In this document: piece after piece, positions 48,940 through 59,019 of the stretch
Numbering within the stretch: the stretch's first letter is position 1
Layout: the number at the start of each line of letters is the position of its first letter
DNA from: Woronichinia naegeliana WA131
GTDB lineage: Bacteria; Cyanobacteriota; Cyanobacteriia; Cyanobacteriales; Microcystaceae
Length of the DNA stretch: 64,000 nt
Assembly (NCBI GenBank): GCA_025370055.1
Contig: CP073041.1
Location: 1,798,001-1,862,000, forward strand
Direction of reading: 5' to 3'
The notes under the pieces: generated by a model
Databases searched by the model: none
What the model saw: the letters and a program-made list of their open reading frames with translations, nothing else
Told to the model about the DNA's origin: nothing
Made by a program: the position numbers and the translations under genes

Positions 48940-50329
48940 GGGTGTGACCTTTAGTTGATGAAGGAAAAGAAAAGTGTTAACATGGGATGAAAAGTGACAA
49001 AGAGGAAACAATGATGACAGCAAAACTAATTAATGTAGAGGGTTCAAAGATAAAAATAGAACTAACATTAGAACTCAGTCGTTCAATGTTGGATACAGAA
49101 ATAAATATTCAAAAAGGCTTAAACGAAGTAGGTTGCATCGCCAGCAAAGAAGCCTTGAAATATTTAGATACAGATGGTTCACCCTTAAAAATCGGTGAAG
49201 AAATCTGGAAGAGTAAGGGAGAGCAACCGAAAGAATATCAAACACCTTATGGTGAGGTTATAGTGAATCGTCATGTATATCAGCGTTCACCTTTGAGGAA
49301 AAACGTATTGCCCCTTAGAAAGAGAAGCAAGGATAATCATAACATCAACGCCATTATTGGCAAAACAGGTATCCTCAAAAATGTCAGGGATGGCAGGCAA
49401 AGAGGTGAAAAATGATTTATTAGAAAATCATGGTAGAAAAGTAGCGCTATCCTATATCCAAAGATTGAGTGAAGCAGTAGGAAGTGTGGTACAGGCAAAA
49501 GAAGAAGCGTGGAGTTATGCCCCGCCCAAGGAGGATAGCCAAATTGCAACAGTGGGAATAGGATTAGATGGAACCTGTATGCTGATGTGTGAGGATGGCT
49601 ACCGTGAAGCAATGGTGGGAACCGTTTCCCTATACGATAGTGAAGGCGAACGTCAACATACAATCTATCTAGGTGCGGCACCAGAGTATGGAAAAAAGAG
49701 TTTTCTAGAAAGATTAGAAAGAGAAATTGAGCGAGCGAAAAACCGTTATCCAGAGGCAACATTGGTCGGGATAGCAGACGGGGCAGAATCAAATTGGAAG
49801 TTTTTAGAAAAGCAAACGGAAGAACAGATATTAGATTTCTATCATGCCTCTGGTTACTTAGGTGCCTTGGCAGAAGCGTTGCATCCGAATACCGTGTCAA
49901 AACAAAAAGAATGGTTGACTGAAAATTGTCGAGAACTCAAGCATGAAAAAGGAAAAGCAGGAGAACTGCTAAATCTGATGAAAGAAGTCAAAGAAGAAAA
50001 AAGTCATTCTAAGAATCTTACCGAGAAACTACAAGCGGCGATTACTTATTACGAGAATCATCAGCATCAAATGGATTATGCTGAATACATAGAGAAAAAG
50101 TATCCGATTGGTTCAGGTGTTACGGAAGCAGCTTGTAAGACGTTGGTCAAACAACGATTATGTTGTTCAGGGATGCGATGGAAGGAAAAAGGAGCAGGAA
50201 TTATTTTGAGCCTACGAGCTTTGGTATTGACCAAGGAACGATGGAGTCAATTTTGGGCAAAACTTGATCAATATGGGTTCCCTGTAGAACCCTGATTACA
50301 ACAGCTTTTATCAACTAAAGGTCGCACCC
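48940..50329 (+). mobile_element. ISKra4-like (ISMich2-type) element, copy 2 (1390 bp)
   Basis: Ends GGGTGTGACCTTTAGTTGAT and the inverse of GGGTGCGACCTTTAGTTGAT. The 8-bp target duplication TTCTAGAG is exact (48932-48939 and 50330-50337). Size and duplication length fit the ISMich2 group of the ISKra4 family as I recall it. Confidence 0.92.
48987..50295 (+). CDS. ISKra4-like transposase in two frames, copy 2
   Basis: The first frame (48987-49415) begins MKSDKEETMMTAKLINVEGS and follows the family up to HVYQRSPL. The family sequence then continues one base over: from 49297 the +1 frame reads GKTYCPLEREARIIITSTPL, then LAKQVSSKMSGMAGKEV and on to the end at 50295. The catalytic part has VGIGLDGTCMLMCEDGYREA, VGIADGAESNWKFLE and YPIGSGVTEAACKTLVKQRL (probable DDE Glu). 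Expression of a full protein needs a +1 frameshift near 49291-49299 (CCTTTGAGG). All three copies share this arrangement. Confidence 0.8.
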
Positions 50330-53300
50330 TTCTAGAGCAAGCTCGTCAATCCCATCGAGATTATCATCAAGGCAAACTGAGCTTAGAAGCTTTACAACAA
50401 CAGCGACCCCTAGTTGAAGCTCAACTTCAAGAGGTTCTGGATAATCCGCCGCCCACGGGATGGGCAAGTGATTCCCAATTGTTATCTAATCGCTTTCGAC
50501 GTTATTGGCATGATTGGTTTACTTTTCTTACTTTTCCTGAAGTTAAACCTGATAACAATGATGCCGAGAGAGCCTTGCGTCCTGTTGTTATTCATCGTAA
50601 GGTTAGTGGCGGTGCTAGAAGTCATTGGGGCGGACAACTTGTTGCCATGATGTTTAGTTTTCTTGAAACCATGAGACTTCAAGGTAAAAGTGCGGTCGAA
50701 CAGTTATCTCTTATTTTATCTTCCTCTGGTCTTTCTCCTCCTTCCATTGATGACTTTCTTCCTCTCTAGTATTTTTGGGGCTTAATGAGAATTAAGCCCC
50801 ACTTATTGCTGTGACTAATTACGTTATCTGAATTTGAGCAACTAGCTTATTTATATTTAATAAAGATTCAACTAGAAAATTACTTGTTTTTAAAGGAAAT
50901 AAAATACCTAAAAGTATTGGGATTAATCCGTAATGAATTAACAGATTTCTCTTTTCTAAAAGAACTGACAGCACTCACTTCCCTTGATTTAAGCAGTAAT
51001 GAATTAACAGATGTATCTTTTCTAAAAGAACTGACAAGACTCACTTCCCTTGATTTAAACAGTAATGAATTAACAGATGTATCTTTTCTAAAAGAATTAA
51101 TAGGACTCACTTCCCTTGATTTAAGCAGTAATGAATTAACAGAGGTATCTTTTCTAAAAGAACTGACAGCACTCACTTCCCTTAATTTAGGTTTTAATCG
51201 ATTAACAGATGTATCTTTTCTAAAAGAACTGACAGCACTCACTTCCCTTGATTTAAGTTTTAACCAATTAACAGATGTATCTTTTCTAAAAGAACTGACA
51301 GCACTCACTTCTCTTGTTTTATGGAATAATGAATTAACAGATGTATCTTTTCTAAAAGACCTGACAGTACTCACTTTCCTTCGTTTAGGCGGTAATGAAT
51401 TAACAGATGTATCTTTTCTAAAAGAACTGACAAGACTCACTTCCCTTGATTTAAGAAATAATCAAATCCCAGAAATTCCCCGTTGGTTGACGGAAAAAGG
51501 ATTAGAAATAGAGATAGATGATGGATTTGCTAATGGATGTATTAATCTCTGCGATAACCCGATTGAAAATCCACCAATACAAATCGTTCGACAAGGCAAT
51601 GAAGCGATCCGCAATTACTATGACCAGATCGCAGCCCAGGGCGAAGATTACCTTTATGCCGCGAAAATGCTAATTGTCGGTGAAGGAGAAGCAGGCAAAA
51701 CCACCCTCGCCCACAAAATTGCTGATCCCGATTGTCCTCTACCCCACATAGACGATCGCACCAGGGGCATTACGATTCATCCCCATCTCTTCACCACCAG
51801 AGCAAAAGATAGCTCCGAAAATCGAGAATTTCAACTTAATGTTTGGGACTTTGGTGGTCAGGAAATGTACCACGCCACCCACCGTTTTTTCCTTTCCAGA
51901 CGCTCCTTGTATGTGTTGGTTGCCGACAACCGTAAAGATAACACCGATTTTAACTATTGGCTCAATATTATTGAACTATTTGCGGGGAAAAGTCCTATTA
52001 TTATTCTGCTCAATGAAAAAGACGACGTACAGCGCAATATTAATCAGTCCGAAATGAGAAGTCGCTATCCTGAAAGCATCAAAGAAGTGGTTAAACTCAA
52101 CTTTAAAACTGCTGAAGAAACTGACCCAAATAAACGCCAAATACGCCTCAAAAAAATCCATGAGTTGATTAATCAAATAGAACATCATGCCGCCCATTTA
52201 CCCCACATTGGCGAACCTGTTCCTGCCCATTGGGTAGATGTCAAACAAGCCGTAGAAACCGATGAGCGTAACCACATCTATCGGCAAGACTTCGATCAAA
52301 TATGTCATCAGCTAGAGATCACGGCGGATCAGGATATTGATACCTTGCTCGGCTATTTTCACGACTTAGGCATTGTGCTAAATTTTGCGGATAGCTCTTT
52401 CTTAAAAGACCGCGTTATTTTGAAACCCGCCTGGGCAACTAATGCCATTTATCGCTTATTTGATAATGATGAAATTAAAGCCAAAGTAGGTCGTTTTACT
52501 CGCACAGATTGCATTGAGCTATGGCAAGAAAAACAATATCAGTATATGCACGATGTCCTGATAGAATTAATGAAAAATTTTCATCTCGTTTATCAAATTA
52601 AAAATACCGAAAATCTCGTCGCTCCCCAAATGCTCCCCGACAATACCCCTGACTATAATTGGGAGGAAAGCAACAACAGTTTAATGCAATTTCGTTACGA
52701 CTTTTTTATGCCAAAAGGAATTTTGTGGCAATTCATTGTTAATCTCTATCGCTACATAGAAAATCACGATTGGGTCTGGCGTAATGGCGTTATTCTCAAA
52801 CGGGGAAATAGTCGTGCTGAAATCATTGAAAACCTGTTTGAACGACGTATTTATATTCGATTATCGGGTAAAAGTATCGCAGAACTGCGGGCAATTATTA
52901 CCGATGAATTGGATACCATTAGTCAATCCTACTACAGCTTAAAATATGAAAAAATGGTTCCCTGCAAATGTAGCATTTGTCAACTTGAATCTGAACCCCA
53001 CTTTTTTAAATATTCCGTGCTGAAAAAACGTCAAGAAAGCGGAAAAAGAAATACAATTGAATGTGAAATAAGCGAAGAAGATGTTTCTATCCGACTCTTA
53101 TTAGAAGGCTTCGATCTCAAGCCACCGAAAGAAGAAGCTTCTGTCAATCATTCCCCCCATATTTCCTCAGTACCTCCCAAGAAAACCATGAAAACTATCC
53201 GCATCTTTTTAGCCTCCTCAGCCGAATTGAAAGACGACAGAGAACAGTTTGAAATCTTTATTAACCGCAAAAATAAAGAATATATCAAAAAAGAAATCTT

Positions 53301-53824
53301 TTTAGAGTTAGTCCTCTGGGAAGATTTTCTGGATGCGATGTCAGTCACCCGCCTACAGGATGAATACAACAAAGCCATTGCTGAATGTGATATTTTCGTC
53401 AGTTTATTTCATACAAAAGTCGGCAAATATACCGAAGAAGAATTTTCCACAGCCTTTGCCACCTTCAAGGAAAATAACAAACCTTTTATCTATACTTATT
53501 TTAAAGATACTCCCATTAACATGAGTAAAATTACCTCTGAAATTTTGAGTTTATTAAACTTCAGAGAAAAACTTAAGGAGTTAGGTCACTTCCAAACTAT
53601 TTATGCTGATATAAACGATCTTAAACATCAATTTGATCAACAACTGATCAAACTCAATCCCCATTTTGACGATTAATTTTGTGTATAAATTTAATTTTAT
53701 GTATGCGATCGCATTTACCCACAACAAACAGCGATCGCCAAGTCTTGTCAAATTCTGTCAAACCAAATTTAGGAAATAACCTGAACAATAGCATGATATT
53801 GTGTCACAAAGCGTTTTAGCCAGT

Positions 53825-53929
53825 ATGAATGACAAAGCCAGCCCCTTAAAACTAGATGATAGAATTAAAGAGAAAACCAAGCAAACAGCAACTTATGCTA
53901 AAAACCATCGAAAGCATTTATCAGGATAG
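53825..53929 (+). CDS. Possible 34-residue peptide
   Basis: A short frame MNDKASPLKLDDRIKEKTKQ then TATYAKNHRKHLSG, very basic. No clear ribosome-binding site. It overlaps the start of the next short frame. Low support. Confidence 0.2.
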   Translation: MNDKASPLKLDDRIKEKTKQTATYAKNHRKHLSG

Positions 53930-53981
53930 GCAAATCCGCTTCACAAAACAACCACAAGTAGATTACCAGGAAAGCCACTAA
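53895..53981 (+). CDS. Truncated antitoxin-like leader frame coupled to Uma2
   Basis: A 28-residue frame MLKTIESIYQDRQIRFTKQP then QVDYQESH. The first part resembles the N-terminal strand of small proteins (M-L-K-T-I-E-G-x-Y-x-x-G-x-I) often encoded before Uma2 or toxin genes, with the remainder lost. Its TAA overlaps the Uma2 ATG by one base (TAATG), so translation could be coupled. It may be a relic. Confidence 0.35.
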   Translation: MLKTIESIYQDRQIRFTKQPQVDYQESH

Positions 53982-54553
53982 TGATCACTCTCACCAAAAA
54001 ATACACCCTTAGGGAATATTTTGAGCAAGAAATACAATCCCAAACTCGCCATGAATATCTTGATGGAAAAATTATGGCTATGACAGGAGGAACACCAACT
54101 CATAATCGCATTATTGCTAATTTATTAGTCGCCTTATATACCAAGCTCAAAAATCAATCTTATGCTGTTTTTGTTACTGATCAGCGTTTATGGATACCTG
54201 AGCGACAAATGGCTACTTATCCCGACATCATGGTGACATCTGAACCGCTTAGTTATCAAGAAGGACGTAAAGATACTTTAGTTAATCCTGTTTTGATTAC
54301 CGAAGTTTTGTCTGCTTCTACTGCTAATTATGATCGAGAAGGTAAATTTGCTGCTTATCGAACAATTCCTAGTTTTCAGGAATATTTATTAATTTCTCAG
54401 GAAAGATGTTATATTGAGCAGTTTCACAAAAAAGATGATAACTGGTTTTTTAAAGCTTTTGAAACTCCTACTATAATCACTTTAAAATCTTTACAAGTTG
54501 AGGTAGAGATTGCAGATATTTATAATAAGATAAATTTTGCAAATAACAACTAA
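53981..54553 (+). CDS. Uma2 family endonuclease-like protein
   Basis: The 190-residue protein has the Uma2 core: YTLREYFEQE, HEYLDGKIMAMTGGTPTHNR, TYPDIMVTSE (the PD), LVNPVLITEVLSASTANYDR with the catalytic Glu, and FQEYLLISQERCYIEQF. Putative PD-(D/E)XK nuclease of unknown biological role. It is of a different subgroup from the Uma2 at 29073-29699, being closer to the group with M-x-GG-x-P-x-H-N-x-I. Its start overlaps the stop of a short upstream frame. Confidence 0.82.
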   Translation: MITLTKKYTLREYFEQEIQSQTRHEYLDGKIMAMTGGTPTHNRIIANLLVALYTKLKNQSYAVFVTDQRLWIPERQMATYPDIMVTSEPLSYQEGRKDTLVNPVLITEVLSASTANYDREGKFAAYRTIPSFQEYLLISQERCYIEQFHKKDDNWFFKAFETPTIITLKSLQVEVEIADIYNKINFANNN

Positions 54554-54636
54554 CGGGAAGTCACTCCGATTATAGCGTGATCGCCCCTTACTTTGCAAAA
54601 AGAAAACAGCGATCACTAGTAAATACGATCCAAGTT

Positions 54637-54960
54637 TTAATTGTTCTGATTAGCCACAAACTGATTGACCAAAGCAATATCAATATCTAATTCTTCAGCA
54701 ATTTCCGCGATCGATAACCCTAATTTTTTAAGTAGAGGGATTGTTTTAAGCTTACCTTGCTGAAGACCTTTCTGAAGACCTTCCTGACGACCCTCTTGTA
54801 AAATTTCCTGATAGAAAGCTGATTCTTTCATCATGTCACTCCTTAAAATCGTTTTAATCGTTTCCGGTTCCATCACTAATCCTGCGAATACTGCTGTTGC
54901 AGTCACCGGATTTTCGACCAACGCATACTTGGTCAGGCATAAAAAAACTCTAGTACTTAG
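54637..54960 (-). pseudogene. Rpn-family protein, C-terminal remnant
   Basis: The minus strand from about 54960 reads TRVFLCLTKYALVENPVTAT, then AVFAGLVMEPETIKTILRSD, MKESAFYQEILQEGRQEGLQ and KLGLSIAEIAEELDIDIALV. The Glu-Gly-rich linker and terminal IAEIAEELDI helix are typical of Rpn/DUF4351-type proteins. The nuclease core is gone. The first 94 codons from a TTG at 54921 could still be translated. Confidence 0.6.
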
Positions 54961-54999
54961 TTGATGTCAGATACCGTCTAAGATACTGGAGTTTTTTGC
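54941..54999 (-). terminator. Probable intrinsic terminator of rpmI-rplT, active on both strands
   Basis: AAAAAACTCTAGTACTTAG and CTAAGATACTGGAGTTTTTT form a long imperfect stem with a loop of about 20 nt, with T runs at both ends. It lies 112 bp beyond the rplT stop. Confidence 0.55.
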
Positions 55000-55044
55000 T
55001 ATCTGAGATTAATTATTTTGAAGCGCAAAGTTACTGGAAAAGAA

Positions 55045-55105
55045 TTCGATCAACGTTGTCCCTTAATGATTTTTAATGATTTCAACGTTGTCCCTTAATG
55101 ATTAA
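55045..55105. repeat. Short tandem duplication after rplT
   Basis: CAACGTTGTCCCTTAATGAT occurs twice, about 31 bp apart, each followed by TTAATGATTT-like sequence. Confidence 0.6.
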
Positions 55106-55110
55106 TGATT

Positions 55111-55461
55111 TTAGGCTTGGGCGGCTATTTTGGCCACTTCACTGAAAGCTTGGGGATCTAAAATCGCTAATTGAGCTAACATCTTACGGTTTAACTCGAT
55201 ATTGGCTTTTTTCAATTGCCCTGTCAGTTTGCTGTAGCTCATGCCCTCGGCTCTAGAAGCAGCATTGATCCGAGTAATCCACAGGCGACGAAAATCCCGT
55301 TTGCGTTTGCGGCGATCGCGGTAGGCATTGCGAAGAGCCTTCATCACCTGTTGGTTAGCAGTACGGAAGAGCTTAGAATGAGAACCTCTAAACCCCTTAG
55401 CTAATTTGAGAATTTTTTTACGGCGTTTGCGGGCAACATTACCCCGTTTGACTCTAGTCAT
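55111..55461 (-). CDS. rplT: 50S ribosomal protein L20
   Basis: The 116-residue protein begins [20 protein letters not shown] and contains [34 protein letters not shown] and [14 protein letters not shown]. This is a complete, basic L20. It follows rpmI with a 38-bp gap, the common rpmI-rplT order. L20 binds 23S rRNA early in large-subunit assembly and in other bacteria represses its own operon; no such leader structure was verified here. Confidence 0.95.
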   Translation of the reverse strand: MTRVKRGNVARKRRKKILKLAKGFRGSHSKLFRTANQQVMKALRNAYRDRRKRKRDFRRLWITRINAASRAEGMSYSKLTGQLKKANIELNRKMLAQLAILDPQAFSEVAKIAAQA

Positions 55462-55499
55462 AGTAAATCTTCTATGGTTTCAATGAATGGATGGGATTC

Positions 55500-55703
55500 T
55501 TACAAATAAGGAAGCATGAGGCGAACATTTGCTTCATCTGCTTCATGAACGAGGGCTGTCTGGGATAAACGACGGTGCTTTTGTTCAGAACTCTTATGTT
55601 CTAGTAAATGGTTCTTAAAGGCTTTCCGACGAACAATTTTTTTCCCACTGCCAGTAGGACGAAAACGTTTAGCGGCAGCTTTGCGGGTCTTCAGTTTAGG
55701 CAT
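55500..55703 (-). CDS. rpmI: 50S ribosomal protein L35
   Basis: Start set at 55703 ([20 protein letters not shown]), the usual L35 N-terminus, rather than the ATG seven codons upstream; 67 residues. The sequence [19 protein letters not shown] is typical. First gene of the rpmI-rplT unit. infC is not adjacent. Confidence 0.93.
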   Translation of the reverse strand: MPKLKTRKAAAKRFRPTGSGKKIVRRKAFKNHLLEHKSSEQKHRRLSQTALVHEADEANVRLMLPYL

Positions 55704-55855
55704 AGGACTGCTTGAATTCGACACAATTTCTTATCATAGCATTTATTTTTGCTTTCCTGGTAAGTTGAGAAAATGCCAGGAAAAAAGGGAGCTTCTTTGT
55801 CTAACTCCCCCTCTGCTTGTTCAAAGCAACAACGATTCAACAACAAATCAAAAAT

Positions 55856-56017
55856 CTATTGCAAGTGCAAGTAGGCAGCTTCCGCTTCCAACTGACGAAT
55901 CAGGGTTTCATTCCCCGAATTTCTAGCGGACTCTAGACGATGTTGTAAATTTTTACGTAGCGTCTCTTGGTGGGCGATCGCGGCTTGTGTTAGGGTTTGC
56001 TGACGGCTGTTATTCAT
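55856..56017 (-). CDS. Small cyanobacterial helical protein (53 residues)
   Basis: The minus-strand frame begins MNNSRQQTLTQAAIAHQETL, continues RKNLQHRLESARNSGNETLI and ends RQLEAEAAYLHLQ. A purine-rich GGAGGGTGTTTAC stretch precedes the ATG. The amphipathic helix and the terminal LIRQLEAEAAYL block match small conserved proteins that I recall from other cyanobacteria. It is too short for common gene-finding cut-offs. Function unknown. Confidence 0.65.
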   Translation of the reverse strand: MNNSRQQTLTQAAIAHQETLRKNLQHRLESARNSGNETLIRQLEAEAAYLHLQ

Positions 56018-56131
56018 GTAAACACCCTCCGAGGTGATCTTTGTTTCCTAATTGCTATATTTTTACAATAACACAAAAGGCTGGTTTTTAACAGGAACGG
56101 TATATTTTATTACTGAAATTAATATTCGTCT

Positions 56132-56944
56132 GTGGCAAGTAATTTTCACGCTTCGATAGTAAGTCGGCCCTTGGTGCTGCTAACGGATTTCGGCTTACAG
56201 GATGGCTACACCGGCATCATGAAAGGGGTTATTGCTCAGATTGCGCCCCAGGCAAGGATAATTGATCTCACTCACCACATACCACCTCAAAATATCCTAG
56301 CGGGTCGGTTTTGTCTGCTAAATGCCTATCGCTATTTTCCCCCAGAAAGCGTTTTTATTGGCGTGGTGGATCCGGGTGTGGGTAGTCATCGACGGGGCAT
56401 TGCTGTGCGCTTTGCGGAAGGCTTTTTTGTTGGGCCAGATAACGGTTTAGTGGGTGGTATTCTCCGGGAATCTCCCTGTTTAGAGGCTGTCTCTTTGACG
56501 AATACTGACTATTGGCGAGTTCCCCAACCCAGTGGGACTTTTCATGGACGAGATATTTTTGCGGCGGTGGGAGCGCATCTATCCCTTGGCTTAGCCCTGG
56601 CGCAATTAGGAGATCCCCTCGATAGCTCAGAACTGGTTGATCTGCCCCTGTCTCCATTTCAGATCCAGCCTGGTGGTCTAGAAGGTTCTATTCAATATAT
56701 TGATCATTTTGGCAATTTAATTACCAATATGCCTGGGAACTTGCTCAGGGGGAAAAGTTGGACAGTACATTTATCGGGACAGATGATTATCTCAGGCAAA
56801 ACCTATAGTTCAGTGGCTCTGGGAACGGCGATCGCCTTGATTGGCAGTCATAATTACCTAGAAATTGCTGTCAATGGAGGTAATGCTCAAGAACAGTTCG
56901 GGGTAAATTGGGGAGACAGTCTGACCTTATCTTTTCTTTCCTAA
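56132..56944 (+). CDS. SAM hydroxide adenosyltransferase (DUF62) family protein
   Basis: Starts at GTG; 270 residues. Family blocks: LVLLTDFGLQDGYTGIMKGV (SAM-binding Asp), IDLTHHIPPQNILAGRFCLL, VFIGVVDPGVGSHRRGIAVR, FFVGPDNGLVGGIL, FHGRDIFAAVGAHLS, and the C-terminal IDHFGNLITNMPG. Relatives hydrolyse SAM to adenosine and methionine; the fluorinases and chlorinases are specialised members. The lone cyanobacterial form is expected to use water. It ends 4 bp before the next gene, so the two form an operon. Confidence 0.85.
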   Translation: MASNFHASIVSRPLVLLTDFGLQDGYTGIMKGVIAQIAPQARIIDLTHHIPPQNILAGRFCLLNAYRYFPPESVFIGVVDPGVGSHRRGIAVRFAEGFFVGPDNGLVGGILRESPCLEAVSLTNTDYWRVPQPSGTFHGRDIFAAVGAHLSLGLALAQLGDPLDSSELVDLPLSPFQIQPGGLEGSIQYIDHFGNLITNMPGNLLRGKSWTVHLSGQMIISGKTYSSVALGTAIALIGSHNYLEIAVNGGNAQEQFGVNWGDSLTLSFLS

Positions 56945-56948
56945 ACGC

Positions 56949-58097
56949 ATGGTTTCAACTTCGGCGATCGCCCCAGCCCTGATTGAGAAAATATTGGCTG
57001 CTCCACAGCAACGGCTAACTTTTGCGGATTATATGGATTGGCTCTTGTACGATCCAGACTATGGTTATTATGCGACGGGTCAGGTGGGAATTGGTAAAAC
57101 GGGAGACTTTTTCACCGCCTCTAGTTTGGGGTCAGATTTTGGTGAATTATTGGCGGAACAATTTCGAGAAATGTGGTTAAACCTAGCTCAGCCAACTCGC
57201 TTTAATTTAGTGGAAATGGGGGCTGGCACTGGTATTTTAGCCCAGGATATTTTAAATTATTGCCAGAAAAACTATCCTAATTTTTTTGAGAGTTTACAGT
57301 TTACTATTATTGAAAAATCCTTTTATTTACAATCATTACAGCAAAAGAAGCTGGAGAATTTTCAGGATAAAGTAAACTGGCAAGAGTGGGAAAATATAGC
57401 TGATAATAGCCTAGTGGGTTGTTTTTTTAGTAATGAATTAGTTGATGCTTTTCCTGTCCATTTAGTGACGGTAAGTGAGGGCAAGTTAAAGGAAATTTAC
57501 GTTACCTATGAGCAAGGAAGTTTGCGGGAAACCATTGCTGAACTTTCCAGTCTAGAGCTAGAGTCTTATTTTAGTTTAAACCAACTTGATTTAACGGCTG
57601 ATATTTATTCTTCTGGCTATCGTACCGAGGTGAATTTGATGGCTTTTGATTGGTTAAAAACAGTTACGCAAAAGTTAAGACAGGGCTATGTGTTGACGAT
57701 TGATTATGGTTATTCTGCCGAAAAATATTACCATCCCCAACGCTTTCAAGGAACATTACAGTGCTATTATCAGCATCGTTATCATTCTGATCCTTATGTT
57801 AATTTAGGGAGACAAGATATTACTGCCCATGTTAATTTTACTGCCTTAGAAAATTGGGGTAAAATATTCGGCTTGGATTGTTTAGGTTTTACCCAACAGG
57901 GCCTATTTTTAATGAATTTAGGTCTCGGCGATCGCCTGACAGAATTATCTAGTGGCAAGTTTAAGCTTCCAGAAATTTTTCAACGTCGAGAGGCTCTACA
58001 CCAATTAATTGATCCAACCGGTTTAGGCAAATTTGGGGTTCTCCTTCAGGCCAAGGGCTTAGACTCTGAAAAGGCGCGATCGCCGTCTTCCTATTGA
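56949..58097 (+). CDS. SAM-dependent methyltransferase, MidA/NDUFAF7 family
   Basis: The 382-residue protein has the family N-terminus LTFADYMDWLLYDPDYGYYA, GDFFTASSLGSDFGELLAEQ, SAM motif NLVEMGAGTGILAQDIL, SNELVDAFPVHLV, and VLTIDYGYSAEKYYHPQRFQ. The mitochondrial relative NDUFAF7 methylates an arginine of a complex I subunit; a role in NDH-1 assembly here is possible but inferred. It starts 4 bp after the DUF62 gene. Confidence 0.85.
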   Translation: MVSTSAIAPALIEKILAAPQQRLTFADYMDWLLYDPDYGYYATGQVGIGKTGDFFTASSLGSDFGELLAEQFREMWLNLAQPTRFNLVEMGAGTGILAQDILNYCQKNYPNFFESLQFTIIEKSFYLQSLQQKKLENFQDKVNWQEWENIADNSLVGCFFSNELVDAFPVHLVTVSEGKLKEIYVTYEQGSLRETIAELSSLELESYFSLNQLDLTADIYSSGYRTEVNLMAFDWLKTVTQKLRQGYVLTIDYGYSAEKYYHPQRFQGTLQCYYQHRYHSDPYVNLGRQDITAHVNFTALENWGKIFGLDCLGFTQQGLFLMNLGLGDRLTELSSGKFKLPEIFQRREALHQLIDPTGLGKFGVLLQAKGLDSEKARSPSSY

Positions 58098-59019
58098 TTT
58101 TAAAAAGCGATGATGAGAAACCGACAACGTTCAACTCAACAGCCTAAACCGATTTCTGAAGCCTTAATTAAGGCCAAAGCCTACGAAATTTGGAGGCAAA
58201 GAAAGGCTAAGGGCAAGGATGGGGATAGTGAGGGAGATTGGTTAGCGGCGATCGCTTCTTTAAAGTCTTGGCACTCAAGATTAGGATTTAGGCTTAAACT
58301 CCTCTTTACCCATTTAGGAAAATCTTTTATTGGCTTTTTGGGGTGGTGGCTAACTCTTCCCTGGCGTTTGCTGAGGGCATTGATTCATTCTATCGTCAAT
58401 TTATGGGCGATGTTTGCGGATAAGGATAGTCGCGGCTTCGCCTTAGATGTGGTCAAAACTTGGATTTCTTTTTTAGGGTTATCTGCCACAATTATTGCTG
58501 GCATTGGCTTTTATTTGAATTACAAACAAGGGCAGGAAAAGTTAGTTACTGAACGTTTTTCGACATCGGTGACGCAAATTGGTAATGCCAAGGAGGTTGT
58601 GCGGATTGGCGGGATTTATTCCATGGAAAGGATTGCTAAGGATTCGCCTAAAGATCATTGGACAATTATGGAGGTTTTAACTGCCTATGTCCGCCAAAAT
58701 TCCCCTTTACCTCCCAAAGGAAAAGTAGCCTCTCCTATCCCGATTGATATTCAATCGGCTTTGACGGTTATTGGCAGGCGTAATTCTAAGCAAGAATCGC
58801 TAGAGAAGAGCCTCGATTTAAGTTCTAGTAATCTCAGTGGAGCCAACCTCATTGGAGCTGACCTCGCACGAGCCGACCTCATTGGAGCCAACCTCATTGG
58901 AGCTGACCTCGCACGAGCCGACCTCATTGGAGCCAACCTCATTGGAGCCAACCTTAGTCGAGCCTACCTCAGTGAAGCCAACCTTAGTCGAGCCTACCTC
59001 TCAAAAGCCTACCTCACAC

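Larger units (their letters stand above)
47890..50769 (+). pseudogene. IS66-family transposase (TnpC-like), split by an ISKra4-like element
   Basis: The N-terminal part (47890-48939) has a Lys/Glu coiled coil, SENSSQPPSSDGYKKK, two zinc-binding CPKC/CSKC pairs, and catalytic Asp residues in VRCVDETSYRV and LLSTDCWGAYHRQ. The C-terminal part (50338-50769) supplies KPDNNDAERALRPVVIHRKV with the Glu and ends DDFLPL. Removal of the ISKra4-like element and one TTCTAGAG copy joins FPILE|QARQSHRDY in frame, so only that insertion disables it. Confidence 0.88.
47774..50822 (+). mobile_element. IS66-family element with nested ISKra4-like element
   Basis: The ends are GTAATTAGTCACCGCAATAA (47774) and the inverse of GTAATTAGTCACAGCAATAA (ending 50822). 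The 8-bp target duplication GTTATCTG is exact (47766-47773 and 50823-50830). IS66 elements typically start GTAA and duplicate 8 bp. Only a tnpC-like transposase is present, no tnpA or tnpB. An 84-bp piece of the left end also survives at 61904-61987. Confidence 0.92.
47566..53676 (+). pseudogene. LRR-Roc-COR (ROCO) protein with C-terminal TIR/DUF4062-like domain, split by IS66
   Basis: Exon-like halves 47566-47773 and 50831-53676 join exactly in frame when the IS66 element and one GTTATCTG copy are removed (FSLS|EFEQLAYLYLIK). The rebuilt protein has an N-terminal ~70-residue region (MSDLELLRKLEKAIGTTLKQ), eight 22-residue leucine-rich repeats (NELTDVSFLKELTALTSLDL type, 50935-51462), a Roc GTPase domain with P loop VGEGEAGKTTL, switch DFGGQEMYHATHRFF and NEKDD, and a COR domain with AWATNAIYRLF. 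The C-terminal domain from MKTIRIFLASSAELKDDREQ resembles DUF4062/TIR-like folds. ROCO proteins with such effectors may serve signalling or immunity. The 3' part could still be translated from an internal start. Confidence 0.82.
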
